Shown in pieces: positions 1-18,016 of a DNA stretch of 64,000 nt. Under the pieces are notes generated by a model that did not search any database, had not been told where the DNA came from, and saw only the letters and a program-made list of their open reading frames with translations. Location of the stretch: contig JAXRKP010001370.1 of the NCBI GenBank assembly GCA_037039925.1, positions 62,001 to 126,000 on the forward strand. The letters run 5' to 3'. How positions within the stretch are numbered: position 1 is the stretch's first letter; every line of letters starts with the position of its first letter. The position numbers were made by a program, and so were the translations under genes. The stretch comes from Doris montereyensis (Eukaryota; Mollusca; Gastropoda; Nudibranchia; Dorididae).

Positions 1-1329
1 TTTCTTAAAGGTCTCGTGTTATTACTTTAGGGCTAATCACATAGGCTTGGTAGAAATTTCGGACGACTTTAACTAATGAATTGAAGCTAGTCAGTGCATC
101 TCAACATTGTCTATATCTATCCCAAAATCCTTTGCATGAAAGCTTCTCTGCACTGCCGTCATCAAATAAAGTGCCGTATGTGCAGTCGGACTAGATCTCC
201 TCGTTTAGCCGCAGTCGAGAGAAATGAGTTTTGGTCTCTAAAATTTATCAGGGATTTAAATCATTCAGATTTCCTCTGATTTCAGATCATTTGAAGTTTT
301 CTAGTTTTAACATATTTTTTTCTTAAGTTTCCTTTTCTTTCCTTTTCCTAAAATACTTCTATGTTCGCTGTTATGAATAGGTGAGCCATAATAAAAACTC
401 CAGGCCCATTGCCAATTTTTATACTGGTCATTAGTCTGAAATCTACTAAGGCATTTGTTGTGAAAATAGCCTTCTGCGCAAAGGGTTTTAGGATAGATTT
501 AGACAATGTTGACTGATGCAGTCGTACGCTTCAGTTGTGAACGTGACCTACGGTCACCGATTTTTTATTGTTTCATTCCAGGAAAATCAAAGCTTTTTAA
601 ATTTCCTATTTGAGTTATTTAATACGAAGGAGCCACAGTGGAGTGAAGTCAAAGGCGAAATATGACAATAAGTGACAACTCCACTAATATAGACAGAACA
701 AACATGTGACGTTTCGGGTATAACCCTTCGTCAGACAACACAGAAGAAATATCTAGAATCTAGATCTAAGTTATCTCAGGCATCACACAATGTGATGTCA
801 GAAGAAAAAAAGAAAGGAGGAAGAAAGAAAGAAAGAAAAAGACAGTGATGATAAGAAACGTAGTAGAGGGGGATGTGAAGAATGAGCGAAAATGGAAGGT
901 TCAAATCTAGAACGAAATAAAAAATATGAAAATAAGTAAGTGATAAAAGGTGTGAAGGAGAAGGAGAGAAATAGAGAGAGAAAAAAAGGAAGAAAAAGAT
1001 AGGGAACAAAGAAAGGGAGAGAGAGGTGTGAGTATGGGAAACAAGAACGAAAAAAGAGGATATATTCTGATTAGGTTTTGAAACCATGTTTAGACTTGCA
1101 CGGCTTGTGTCCTTTTATCTCAAACAGAACCAATGTAAACCTTCAGGTTAGTTAATATAATATTCTAATTATTCTTGAACTTGAAAGACAAAATGTTTGG
1201 CAGAGAAATGAAGAGAAGAGAGAGACAGACAAAGTGTGAGAGATAGAGGGAGAGAAAAGGTGTTAGTAACTGTTAGCGATAGATAAATATATGGATATAT
1301 AGATAGATGGATAGACAGAGAGAGAGAGA
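1..1329. other. Non-coding stretch, no gene seen
   Basis: No open frame here looks like a protein and no exon with good splice sites was found. It contains one copy of an 'ACGGCA...TTTGAT' motif (151-185, minus-oriented) that recurs near 4.8 and 6.8 kb, a dispersed repeat at 655-745, and GA-rich purine runs at 795-1030 and 1200-1335. Confidence 0.6.
655..745 (+). repeat. Dispersed repeat, first of two copies
   Basis: The words GACAATAAGTGACAACTCCA and AGACAGAACAAACATGTGA are matched, with a few changes, at 18,668-18,725 (GACAATAAGTGATAACCCCA, AGACAAAACAAACACGTAA). Here the block is followed by GTTTCGGGTATAACCCTTCG, a hairpin-like motif with GGGT/ACCC arms. Two copies of one block in unrelated contexts indicate a mobile or dispersed element. 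The class cannot be named from this sequence alone. Confidence 0.5.
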
Positions 1330-2805
1330 GAAAAGAGAATCCAAGATTCACGTCCTTGAACGCTTTCATCAGCATCGGCCGTGGCAGAGGCTCCTTTGAC
1401 TTTTCGGCACATGCCCATCTACACTCCTCATAGAGCTCGGCAATGCTTCCAAATATTGGCTCTAAATATCCCTTTGATGTTGATGATCTGCAGTAATGTG
1501 AAGGCATTTTTGCTAGACTTTAAAAATTTGGTACTAAATTCAGCCTTCTGAGATCTTGAGGAGGAGTTTTCTCAGAGGCATGACTCGGCTCTTGGACCTC
1601 ATTTCCCACCTAGCTAAGAATCCACCATTGACGTAATCCAGTTGTGTTCTGGAACATTGTTTTACATACCTTCAAGCATTTTGTGGAGGTCTTCAGATGA
1701 TAAGTCAGCGATGCTGTTCTCCTTAGCGATGCTGTTCTCCTTGATGTCTCGAAACCTGCCTTTCTTTCTTTAACATCATTGACATCAATGAGGAGCTTAA
1801 CGAAATGTTCCTTTTCATCCCACGTCATGTCCCAAACCATGTAATAAATCTTTTTCTTTCCTCTTCAATCAATTCTTTACATTTATGGTAAGAGGCTTTA
1901 CAGTTGCAGCGTGGCTGAAGGCTTCTTGCTGGCTGCTCAAACAATACATATTTGTTACTGTCTTTGCATAGACGCCTTCCGCCATAATTCTTCCCTTGCT
2001 CTGGTTTTCACGTCTTCGATTTACCTGTTCTTTTCTTGGCACGCAACCTTTGTCATCATCTGGGTATGTTCTATTATCTGCATTTGTTTCCATCTTGACT
2101 TTGCTCAGCTTCCTCTTGTCCACCAACTACAACTGCCTCATTTTCTCTATTCTCCTTCGTAAAATCACCGTCTTCAAAATCATGTTCATCGCCCTGTTGC
2201 TCAGCAGCACTTTCTTTTCCATTAGTAGCATCCACACACTCCTGGTTATTTGTGTTTCCTTCTTGAAACCCTTCTTGTCTTGGGTAGATCCATCGTCATG
2301 GAGAGTTGCAAACTCTTGTTCCTCTCGTGAATGTATGCTATTCTCATTCTAAATCCATTTCCCTCTCCATGTCCCATCAAAACTTCCTCTTGTACTTGCA
2401 CTTCCATTACATCGTCAAGCACGTCACATTGCCTGTTTTGTTTCTTTTCAACTGTTTCATAGTCTAAACTTTCTCTTATTTCATTGTCTGATCCAACAAA
2501 AAGGTCTATCTCAAACCCCATCCTTTTTTTCAGTGGAGGAATCTACCACATTATATTCTGTCCCTTCCCTTTCTTCATTACAACCTAAAATGAAATGAGC
2601 AAGTTTGATGGTACTAGATAACGGTTGAAGTACACCAACATCAGCCTCCTTGCGTGGGTTGTCTTGGATACTTCTTGAACCCGTTGACATTTTGCCGTTG
2701 TCCTTTTGAGCTTGGTACCTCTTGGTTGCCTCATCATGTTCGTGTTGGAGAGACAGCTCAAGAATTCTCTTAGCGCGACTAAAGGGCTGCATTTCGTTTT
2801 CAAAT
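1330..2805 (-). pseudogene. Frameshifted transposon-like Cys-rich protein copy
   Basis: Read on the minus strand, pieces in different frames join into one protein plan. After a clean acceptor (TTTTCTCTCACAG at ~2806) comes FENEMQPFSRAKRILELSLQ, then acidic linkers (2521-2150), a cysteine block with RCNCKASYHKCKELIEEERK (about 1940-1865), TWDEKEHFVKLLIDV (1825-1780), LKVCKTMFQNTTGL (1665-1620) and PSHYCRSSTSKGYLEPIFGS followed by FKDVNLGF (1505-1340). This order (Cys block, WDEK-like segment, VCK.MF..T.G, SHYCR..S.K.YLEP, F.D.NLG) matches a widespread uncharacterised invertebrate family with transposon-like copy numbers (my recollection, not searched). At least four frame changes are needed, one at an A7 run near 2525. 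The copy stops at a CT/GA microsatellite before the expected 'PKKDQC' part. It may be a decayed copy or a host gene with assembly indels. No function is assigned. Confidence 0.55.
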
Positions 2806-4129
2806 CTGTGAGAGAAAACATAAAACATACGACCTATTGTTAGAAATAGTATACAGAATCTTTTAAAGACAAAAACCAGTATTACATATTGTATGAGTGT
2901 AATGTATTATTTACCTTGTGCTGATAGTGGGACTTGAAAGGTGTCTTTAGTGGAGTGAGTTTTGGCCTGTTAAGTTTTGTGAACATTTTTATAACAGAAG
3001 TCCCAAGCAATTAACATCAGGAAAAAATATTATCTTTACTAGAATGACTATTATGTCAATTCTATTCAATTTCTGCACCACCTCTCAGTCAAGAGCATAA
3101 ACCTACCACTAGTACCAGGATCCAAATCTGCTTATAGTGGACGATGATGATGACACGGTTGTAAAATCCAATGTTTAAGCAGCCTGATGAGTTTCACCTG
3201 AAATAATGGCATTGACGTCAGATGTTAACATTTCAAGGGACGGCTTAATACTCACTTATAATTGGCTTTGACTTTTGCCTTTGTGATCTTGTAGCCTTAT
3301 AAAATCTAGACTGGACAAACAGAATAATCGTTCACACTGGTTGGAAAGACTATCAGTTTAACTGCTAAAATTGCTTTTTAAAGGAAATATTAAAGTGTAT
3401 GCCTACTAATTTGTTGATTTGTATCTGTGTAAGATGATGCAATAGTCCAATATTCACATTAATGAAATGGCGCGAACCAAGCTGTACTTTGATGAGCTGC
3501 ACCTGAAAATATTTAAAAGATCAGTAGGCCTACAATGATCGTAATGAGGATTCATTATTCAATATTAGTGTCTTTAATAACAAATAGAATGTATTAATGA
3601 ACCAGACAAAATTAATGAACTATACAATATTAATGTTGATAACATGATTTCAATGCAGTGAAACGAAAGACTCAGCCTGGGGTACAAAGAGTGTAAGTCA
3701 GTGGAAATGATAGGGCAACCTGTTCTGGTGAAAACGGCTGTCCCTGCATACAAGGGCAATCTGTGTATGTCCATACAATCTAATTGAAAGAGCAATATTT
3801 CAATTGTTTGGTATCAGAAAGAAATTATTTCAAATGTGATGATGTAATATTATCTTATTTTCAATTTGAAATAAACTTACCTTGTATGACAGCAAACATG
3901 AAGAAGTAAAATGCTGGTCTTGTCCAAACGAAGGAAAGGCACATGGTCGACCTACACGGATTGGCTCTCGGTTTCAGAGTTACACGCATTGGTTTTATGA
4001 CGTATTTGGGACTTTCCAATGCTATATTTGACACACTGTGTAATTTAAAGGGTCGAGAGAAGGATACCGTGCTTTTGGCTTAAAAAAACTTTCTCAGACT
4101 TACACGGTTTGGCATTTTCACAAGGGTTG

Positions 4130-4480
4130 ACGATATCTAGATCTATGTCTAATTGTTATCTAGAGGCCTAGAAACTATAGACTAGATTTAGATTACTAGG
4201 TCTAGAATTTGTCGCACCTGTTTTCTTCAATAACTTTAGTAGAGCTAGAGTTAGATTTCTAGATCTACTTGGTAGCCGTTAATAGAATCAGAATTGAATT
4301 ACAAGCAAATCTTCAAAACAACTAACTCTAGATCTAGGTTAAAGATAAGCTAGCTCCAGAATGTAGATCTAGACAATTTAACAAATTGGGGATGACCTCT
4401 CAAAAGTTGAGGTTTAATCATTGGGATTCACCAGTAGATGTGATTTATCTAGATCTAAGTTCTAGATCTATGTCTAAGAA
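4130..4480. repeat. TCTAGATC-rich tract
   Basis: The palindromic words TCTAGA and AGATCT overlap again and again (for example at 4135-4150, 4195-4205, 4255-4270, 4328-4338, 4366-4374 and 4448-4472). The same enrichment recurs at 22,090-22,270. This looks like a lineage-specific low-complexity habit, not a gene. Confidence 0.5.
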
Positions 4481-4807
4481 CAAACTCTGGCTGTCAACGT
4501 AAGATTGAAATGATGAATTCCTTTTTAGTTATATGAGGAAGGTTGAGAATGATAGCATGTCATTGTTATTGTAGGTGAGATTAAATACGGTACAGGTGGT
4601 GTTTGGTGTCTGAAAGTTTCACATTTCAGAGCCTTTCGGATTTTTTTGCCATTTACATCCTGAATATATATATACTACATTCAAATATCAAACTAAGTAC
4701 ACCGAATTATTGCTACATGACAGATGTTTTCAAATTAACGGACAACCATCTGCTCGTAGTGGATTACGTAATATACTGTTTGAAAACATAGGGCCCAAAA
4801 TCCACCA

Positions 4808-4890
4808 GTTATCAAATGAACTGCCTTTCGACACATACGGCACTCCTCCTGGCTGAGAAATTTCGCGATTATCGTTTGAAGTGCCGTGTA
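4808..4890 (-). repeat. Left, minus-oriented cluster of a 23-bp motif
   Basis: On the minus strand, units resembling ACGGCACTTCAAACGATAAT (4867-4889) and GGCAGTTCATTTGATAACTG (4806-4825) appear. They are inverted relative to the cluster at 6747-6900. The clusters face each other about 2 kb apart, like subterminal repeats of a mobile element. Confidence 0.45.
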
Positions 4891-6080
4891 CGCAATCGCC
4901 GGTGCTGACCGTGTGGGGAAGACTCAGCTTTCACACTAGGCTCACACTAGGCTGCTATGAATTCATTAGCTTTGATGCATAGTGTGTTATGTAACTATTC
5001 ACTAATCCTTTTCTTCACCTGCGACTTAACTACGAGTGTACTTCACTTGTAACTATTGGTTCTCGGTATGAAAATCTCTCAGGCTCCTCAATTTTGTTAA
5101 AACTCATATGTAACTGTTAAAACTGAGTAACTATGCCGTCAAAACCGAAGTTGAAATATTTCTACTAGTATGTCATGTAATACACCATTGGAAAGAACTT
5201 TTTATCGTAAGCACGTTGATACCAAAATCATGTTTATAACAAGTTTTAAGAAAACAAAAATGTGACCTTTTTTGTAATTTCAAAAAACGTGAAAATAGCA
5301 GGTTTTTGGGGCAACCTGGTGATGTCAGAAACTTGGAAAACTGCTGAGGTTATAGACATTCTAGTATTGAGTTAGCCTATTGTTTTTCAGGAGTGTTAAT
5401 TTGGGAATGGTAAGCACATTGATGTGCCCCAAAAAACTAAAAATGAGTGTTTTCGGACAAAATGTCAAAAATAAAATGTGATTAAAAATCATTTGCGGTC
5501 CGTTTTAAAAGATATTGATATGAAATTAAAGATCATTCTAAGCTCTTGACTATGTATGACGTAAACAAATACTTATTTAAAATAAAAGTCCCGGAAGTTG
5601 TCAAGTTATACATAGTTCAGTTTATTAGACAAAAATACAATTTTTAAATATTCCCAAAATTTTCATTTCTGACAAAAGCAATGTAAATTCTTTGTTCCAC
5701 GGTATTCATATTGACTCGTGTAACAAGTGTAAGGTCGGAAGAGACATAAATTACACTATTTAATTATAATTAGGTTTTTTGCATTATGCGGTAATATATA
5801 TCTTTTTGACTCAAGACAGAAAATGTCATTAAACATTCTATTTTCATGGTGCTGGGTGGAAAAAGTGAAAACTAAAAAAGAAATCAAAGCAAAAAGAAAT
5901 ATTCAGGAAAATGATATGATAAATTTGATACTTTGTTTTTAAATGTAATCATTACTAAAAAAAAAAAGTTTAACATCCTTCATACAGAACTCAAATTTCC
6001 CGCACACAAATAAAGAACCGCAACAACATACACACGAATATGATATGAATTAGAGTTTTATTGTTATGCGAAAAGAAATT

Positions 6081-6399
<319 letters not shown>

Positions 6400-6746
6400 A
6401 AACTGTAGAAGGTATTTTTTTAAATAGTCCAATTGATTCATAAAACTAAGGATTCTTTACATAAACAAAAAAAATCAAGATAGATTTAATCATAAACTAT
6501 ATTTTGCAACGGAATCAAACTAAGAAGTGTTGGTTAAGGGCGTTAATCGTTTGTAGTTAATTGTAATATAACTCCTCAAATCTGATTCGGCTCAATTAGA
6601 TTGACCCACCCACTTGACTAACATAACTCGATAGACAAAAGACACCAATCTACCCATTAGGCCAATCAGCGTTTTGCTTTATGGGAATGTTACTCAGTGT
6701 TACATCTTTCTCTCCCGATTGACCGACGTGGTGGATAGTCAGCTCG

Positions 6747-6900
6747 ACATACAGCACTTCAATTAGTAACTGAGACACACATACGGCAGTTCGTTTGGTA
6801 ATCGAAGCACAGATACGGCAGTTCATTTGATAATCGAGTGGATACAGCAGTTTGTTTGGAAACGAGGCGTGCCGAACTATGGATACGGCAATGCAGAAAA
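6747..6900 (+). repeat. Right cluster of the 23-bp motif, about four tandem units
   Basis: Units of about 32 bp begin near 6748, 6781, 6813 and 6842 and share ATACGGCAGTTCRTTTGRTA, with AATCGA in the better copies. They are the inverse of the units at 4808-4890 and 151-185. Confidence 0.55.
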
Positions 6901-7191
6901 AAGACTTAATATTTGGTTTAGAATCACAAAAGTAATTTGCATAGTGTCCCTTTAAAAATGCTTGACTGAGTGTTCAAGGACCCCATTTAGTTTAACCTGC
7001 TTCTGGTATAGTTTGTCGTAAAGTCAGAATCATATTTTCACATCTTTTTTCTTTTCTTTTCTTTTTTTGTTGTTGCTCCTTTTACTGAACTATTATTTTT
7101 CCCCATGTACCTTGTACTTATTTGTATTCTGCAGGCTTATGACTTCTTTGCTTTAAGTCAACTTAATTTTGACTAATTTTTCTCATTGTAG

Positions 7192-14382
<7,191 letters not shown>

Positions 14383-15060
14383 ATTTCAACACAATTGCTT
14401 CATAATATTGTAACGTGTCGCTAAATTACAAAAAAACTTTTTTTTTAATCTCTTTAAAAAAAATATCATCATTTTTGTATTAGGATTTTCCTTCATCTCT
14501 CTTTCTGTTTGTATCGTGGCTGTTTGTTTTTGTTTTTTAATGGGCATTGTGTAAATCGTTAGCCTGGGGCAAGAGGATGTCTGTAAAACTCAATCATTCT
14601 TAAAATTTTATCATAGCTTTTATCTTTGACATTACAGCCACCATTGTATATAATTAAACACACCTGTGTTCGAGGTAGGGGGCTAAAATTGTAGTAGTAG
14701 TTGCTATAATAAGGTAATGTTTGTGGTGTACTTATGAAGCTGTTTGCTCAATGCCTTTGTGCATAAATACAAGGGCCATCAAGTCATGTCATTAGTGGAA
14801 GGAAGTCTGAAGAGAATTTGCTGATGAATGTGGAGGGTGAGAGTCACACATGCAATTTCATGTTTGTTCATTTTAAACAATTAATTGATTCATTTGAAAT
14901 TGAATCGGAAAAGTGTAGAAGATGGCCATATTTTAGTAACACAAATCTTTTGTTGTGTGTATTCATCAACTTTTAATTCAAGAATATACACACCAACTCA
15001 TGTTTTGCGTTTTGTTATAAATAAATTCCACTCCTCAAGTAACATTTTGGTTGTCTTCCT
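14383..15060 (+). other. U2AF2: Likely U2AF2 3' UTR
   Basis: About 640 nt of AT-rich, non-coding sequence after the stop contains ATTAAA at 14,653-14,658 and AATAAA at 15,020-15,025. The second is followed by a GT-rich stretch (15,045-15,090), so cleavage probably falls near 15,040. Confidence 0.55.
15020..15025 (+). promoter_or_regulatory. Candidate polyadenylation signal of U2AF2
   Basis: This is a canonical AATAAA with a TTGGTTGTCTT...GGTGTTTGTTT downstream element 20-70 nt later. The alternative is the weaker ATTAAA at 14,653. Confidence 0.5.
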
Positions 15061-15139
15061 TGCTTGTTTTCCGACTTTTTGGTGTTTGTTTCAATGATTG
15101 AAATGTTTGCTTCAAAGTGCTTTTAGGTAGATTTTCCAA

Positions 15140-16245
15140 TGGGCGCAGGAGGTGCTGGTAGATCTTACTTCTTTCCTTTTACTCTTTCTTTTCTCTTTTT
15201 ATCTTGTTTCCTTTTAATTCACACTGAGATCACCACGATGGTGGACAGGGTGAATTTCAATTAAACAAACAAATCGAATGGGCTACACATACCAATTTTA
15301 CTATATATTAAATTATTATTAAAAACCTAGTCCAATCTTTACCCCATGTAGTTCAAAATGGACCGGCATGGTTGGGCAGATTGTGCTGATAGGTCATACT
15401 TCTTGACCTTGGACCTTGCTTTTTCATCATGATTCACCCTGAGATCACCTCATAAATTTCAATGAATCAAAACAATTGTCAAAGTTGTAATCATGTTAAC
15501 TCAGCACAGTCAGTCATATATATATATATATATATATATATACATGTTTGTCTGTAGCATGAGCAGTTGGCGGACTCTGATGGTATTCCCTACTTCTTTC
15601 CTTTCATTGTATCATTTCACTTTCATCTTGCTGTTTCATCCTGAGATCACTACTGTACACGATGGATGGGGTAAATTTCAATAAAATCAAACCTGCAGCT
15701 ATGTGTCATAAAGTGTTTTGTCACAGGAATATCGGGATATTGCTGCGACTCAAAATTGACTTGATCGCATGGGGTACTGGGTACATTCAAATGCATGCTT
15801 TTATCCTCAGGATTATCATGAGGAAGTGTGCTACTGTAAGTTAGTATTAGTATAAGTCATAGTCACACAACAGCGAAAACAGTAGATGACTTTTTAGGAA
15901 CATATTCATGTGCTTATAAATAGAAAAGAAAAGAAAAAGCCATACAGATATCTGTGGGCACGTAGTTCAAGGATTTGAACTAAGTTGGTAATATGTAGGC
16001 TCTCTGTCTGTCTGTCTCTTTAAAGTATGTCTCTCCGTTTCTGTCCCTTTGTGTATCTGTCTCGGTCTCTGCCTCACTGTGTCTCTCTGTCTCTGTTTCT
16101 CTCTGTCTGTCTGTCCGTCTCTATTTGGCGGAGGCTACTGGTAGGTCCTACTTTCCTTTTCTTCTTTTACTCATCTTTCGTCTAGCTGTTTCCTCTTAGT
16201 CACCCTGAGATCACCGCAATGGTGAACAGGGTAGATTTCACACAA
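15140..16245 (+). repeat. Four same-strand copies of a ~110-bp module
   Basis: Copies lie at about 15,140-15,262, 15,355-15,462, 15,560-15,690 and 16,128-16,245. Each starts near GGCGGAGG..CTGGTAGGTC, passes a CTTTCCTTTTACTC pyrimidine stretch and ends CCTGAGATCACC..GATGG then ACAGGGTGAATTTCA. Copies differ by substitutions and small indels and are separated by unrelated sequence, one of which holds a (TA)n run at 15,515-15,542. They may be serial insertions of a small SINE-like element or an old duplicated block. Confidence 0.65.
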
Positions 16246-16839
16246 AAACGAAGTCTGCTCTGATGAATACACTATATGTCAGTTTTACACATTGTGTACA
16301 AATACAATGCCTTTTTATTAGAAAGCCAGCCTGACATTGACAATGTGAAGTCGTGCCTCTTTTAATAACACAAAATAAATGTCAAAATATATATGGTGGT
16401 AGTTGACACAAGGTTGTAAAATATTGTCTCGATCTAGTCACTGAAATGAAATGAATGGCAGGGCAGCGGGGATTTTTATACTTAGTAATATTAGACATAA
16501 AATTAAAATACATAAGCTTACTATATTATATTTGTAGATATTTTACAATAAATATATTTACCACAATGCAACTGATGAGGCAAAATGACAACAATATAGC
16601 AACAGGTGGCAGTACTGTAGTTCCATTATAGTTCAGTCCAGTCTATAGTTAAAAATACAAATTGTATTACAATGATAATATGGTATTACATGGCAGTCTG
16701 TCTGACTGGCATTCCAATTCCATTCTCACACACTGCAATTCTGTAGTTCATTTACTTACGATGTGTACAATGCACATGCACATCGTATTATTACTTGTAT
16801 ACATACATACACATTATATGAGCATACATACATTCAATA

Positions 16840-16865
16840 CATATATATATATATATATATATATA
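16840..16865. repeat. (TA)n microsatellite within TACA-rich sequence
   Basis: A short (AT)n run is embedded in about 200 bp of imperfect ACATAC/CATACA repeats (16,795-17,000). Between this and 17,395 nothing gene-like is seen apart from a short (CT)n at 17,152-17,177. Confidence 0.85.
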
Positions 16866-17147
16866 CGCACACACATATATAAATACATACATAGACATAT
16901 ACTTACCGTACACATACAATCCATATACACATGGATACATACATTTACATACATAAATACATATACACATACATGCATCCATCAATCCATATGTGATACA
17001 TACACACATAATAAGTCCCAAGATACTCCATGACTGGTACATTATTATCATATTATTAATTATCAAGCAAACCATTTGTCAGATATGGAGTCTGCTTTCG
17101 GTTTCATTGGCCTGAAATGGTTACCATAATCTGAAAAAGTTTACATG

Positions 17148-17183
<36 letters not shown>

Positions 17184-17395
17184 CGCACATACAAAAACAT
17201 GAGCTTGAGTCTCAGGAGTGAAAATGTTAAAGATAAACTACAGAAAAGAATTAAAACTCCAGCCCAATACCTCACCACTTAAAATGCTAAAACGATGTGG
17301 ACAATGTTTTCATTTCACTTATTTCAGTTTTGTACATGTCATGTATGTATGTGCTTCGTTGGTTTTAGTTTTATGAAAAATCCCTCCTCTTTCTT

Positions 17396-17580
17396 TTCTT
17401 CTTCTTCTTCTTCTTCTTCTTCTTCTTCTTCTTCTTCTTCTTCTTCTTCTTCTTCTTCTTCTTCTTCTTCTTCTTCTTCTTCTTCTTCTTCTTCTTCTCC
17501 TCCTCCTCCTCTTTCACCCCTCTTCCTCCTTCTTTGTCATCTTCTTTGTAGTAGTAGTAGTAGTAAGTAGTAGTAGTAGT
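17396..17580 (+). repeat. (TTC)n then (TCC)n and (TAG)n microsatellite
   Basis: About 34 uninterrupted TTC units (17,396-17,498) pass into TCC, then an imperfect block and TAG/GTA repeats (17,548-17,580). On the sense strand of the kinase-like gene this is (GAA)n, about 370 nt past its stop. Confidence 0.95.
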
Positions 17581-17871
17581 ACATGTAGTAATCTTCTTTT
17601 CCAAGCAAAAACCCAACAATAACAACGTTCTTAACAAAAATTCTTACTTACACTACAGGAGGAATATTTCTGAAATAAAACAACAAAAAACGCTTTGTTT
17701 TCTTTATACATGTAGCCTAAATCTGGAATGAAAGAAAAGCATTACGTCATTGGTATTCATATAATCAAAATACAAGAAAATAAAAAAACATAATAATTTA
17801 ACCATCGCCCAAAACAATCTGCTGCATCTCCGACTGGCCTGAAACCTTTCATCAGTCGCCAAGATTCTGAA

Positions 17872-18016
17872 TCAGGGTTGGTGGATGAGATTGGACAAAT
17901 CATGCGTGTCCAGAGACAGGCTCTGTTTGTGTAGGATGCGGGACGCTGTGTTCAGGCAGTTCAGCTGGGCGTCGGGATGGGAGTCGAGGGCTTTGAGGGA
18001 CGCGGGACCTGAAATC
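17872..18016 (-). CDS. Kinase-like gene, terminal exon
   Basis: The acceptor TTCTCTCCCAG is followed by ISGPASLKALDSHPDAQLNC then LNTASRILHKQSLSLDTHDL and SNLIHQP, ending TGA. The first base completes a Trp codon from the upstream exon. The high GC of this exon compared with its surroundings supports coding use. Confidence 0.62.

Noticed and set aside
3180..3215. Hammerhead ribozyme core (CTGATGAG word)
   Set aside because: The required second conserved stretch (GAAA in the right place) and stems are missing. Other CTGATGA words in the window (for example at 16,571, 42,141, 50,605, 56,404) fail in the same way.
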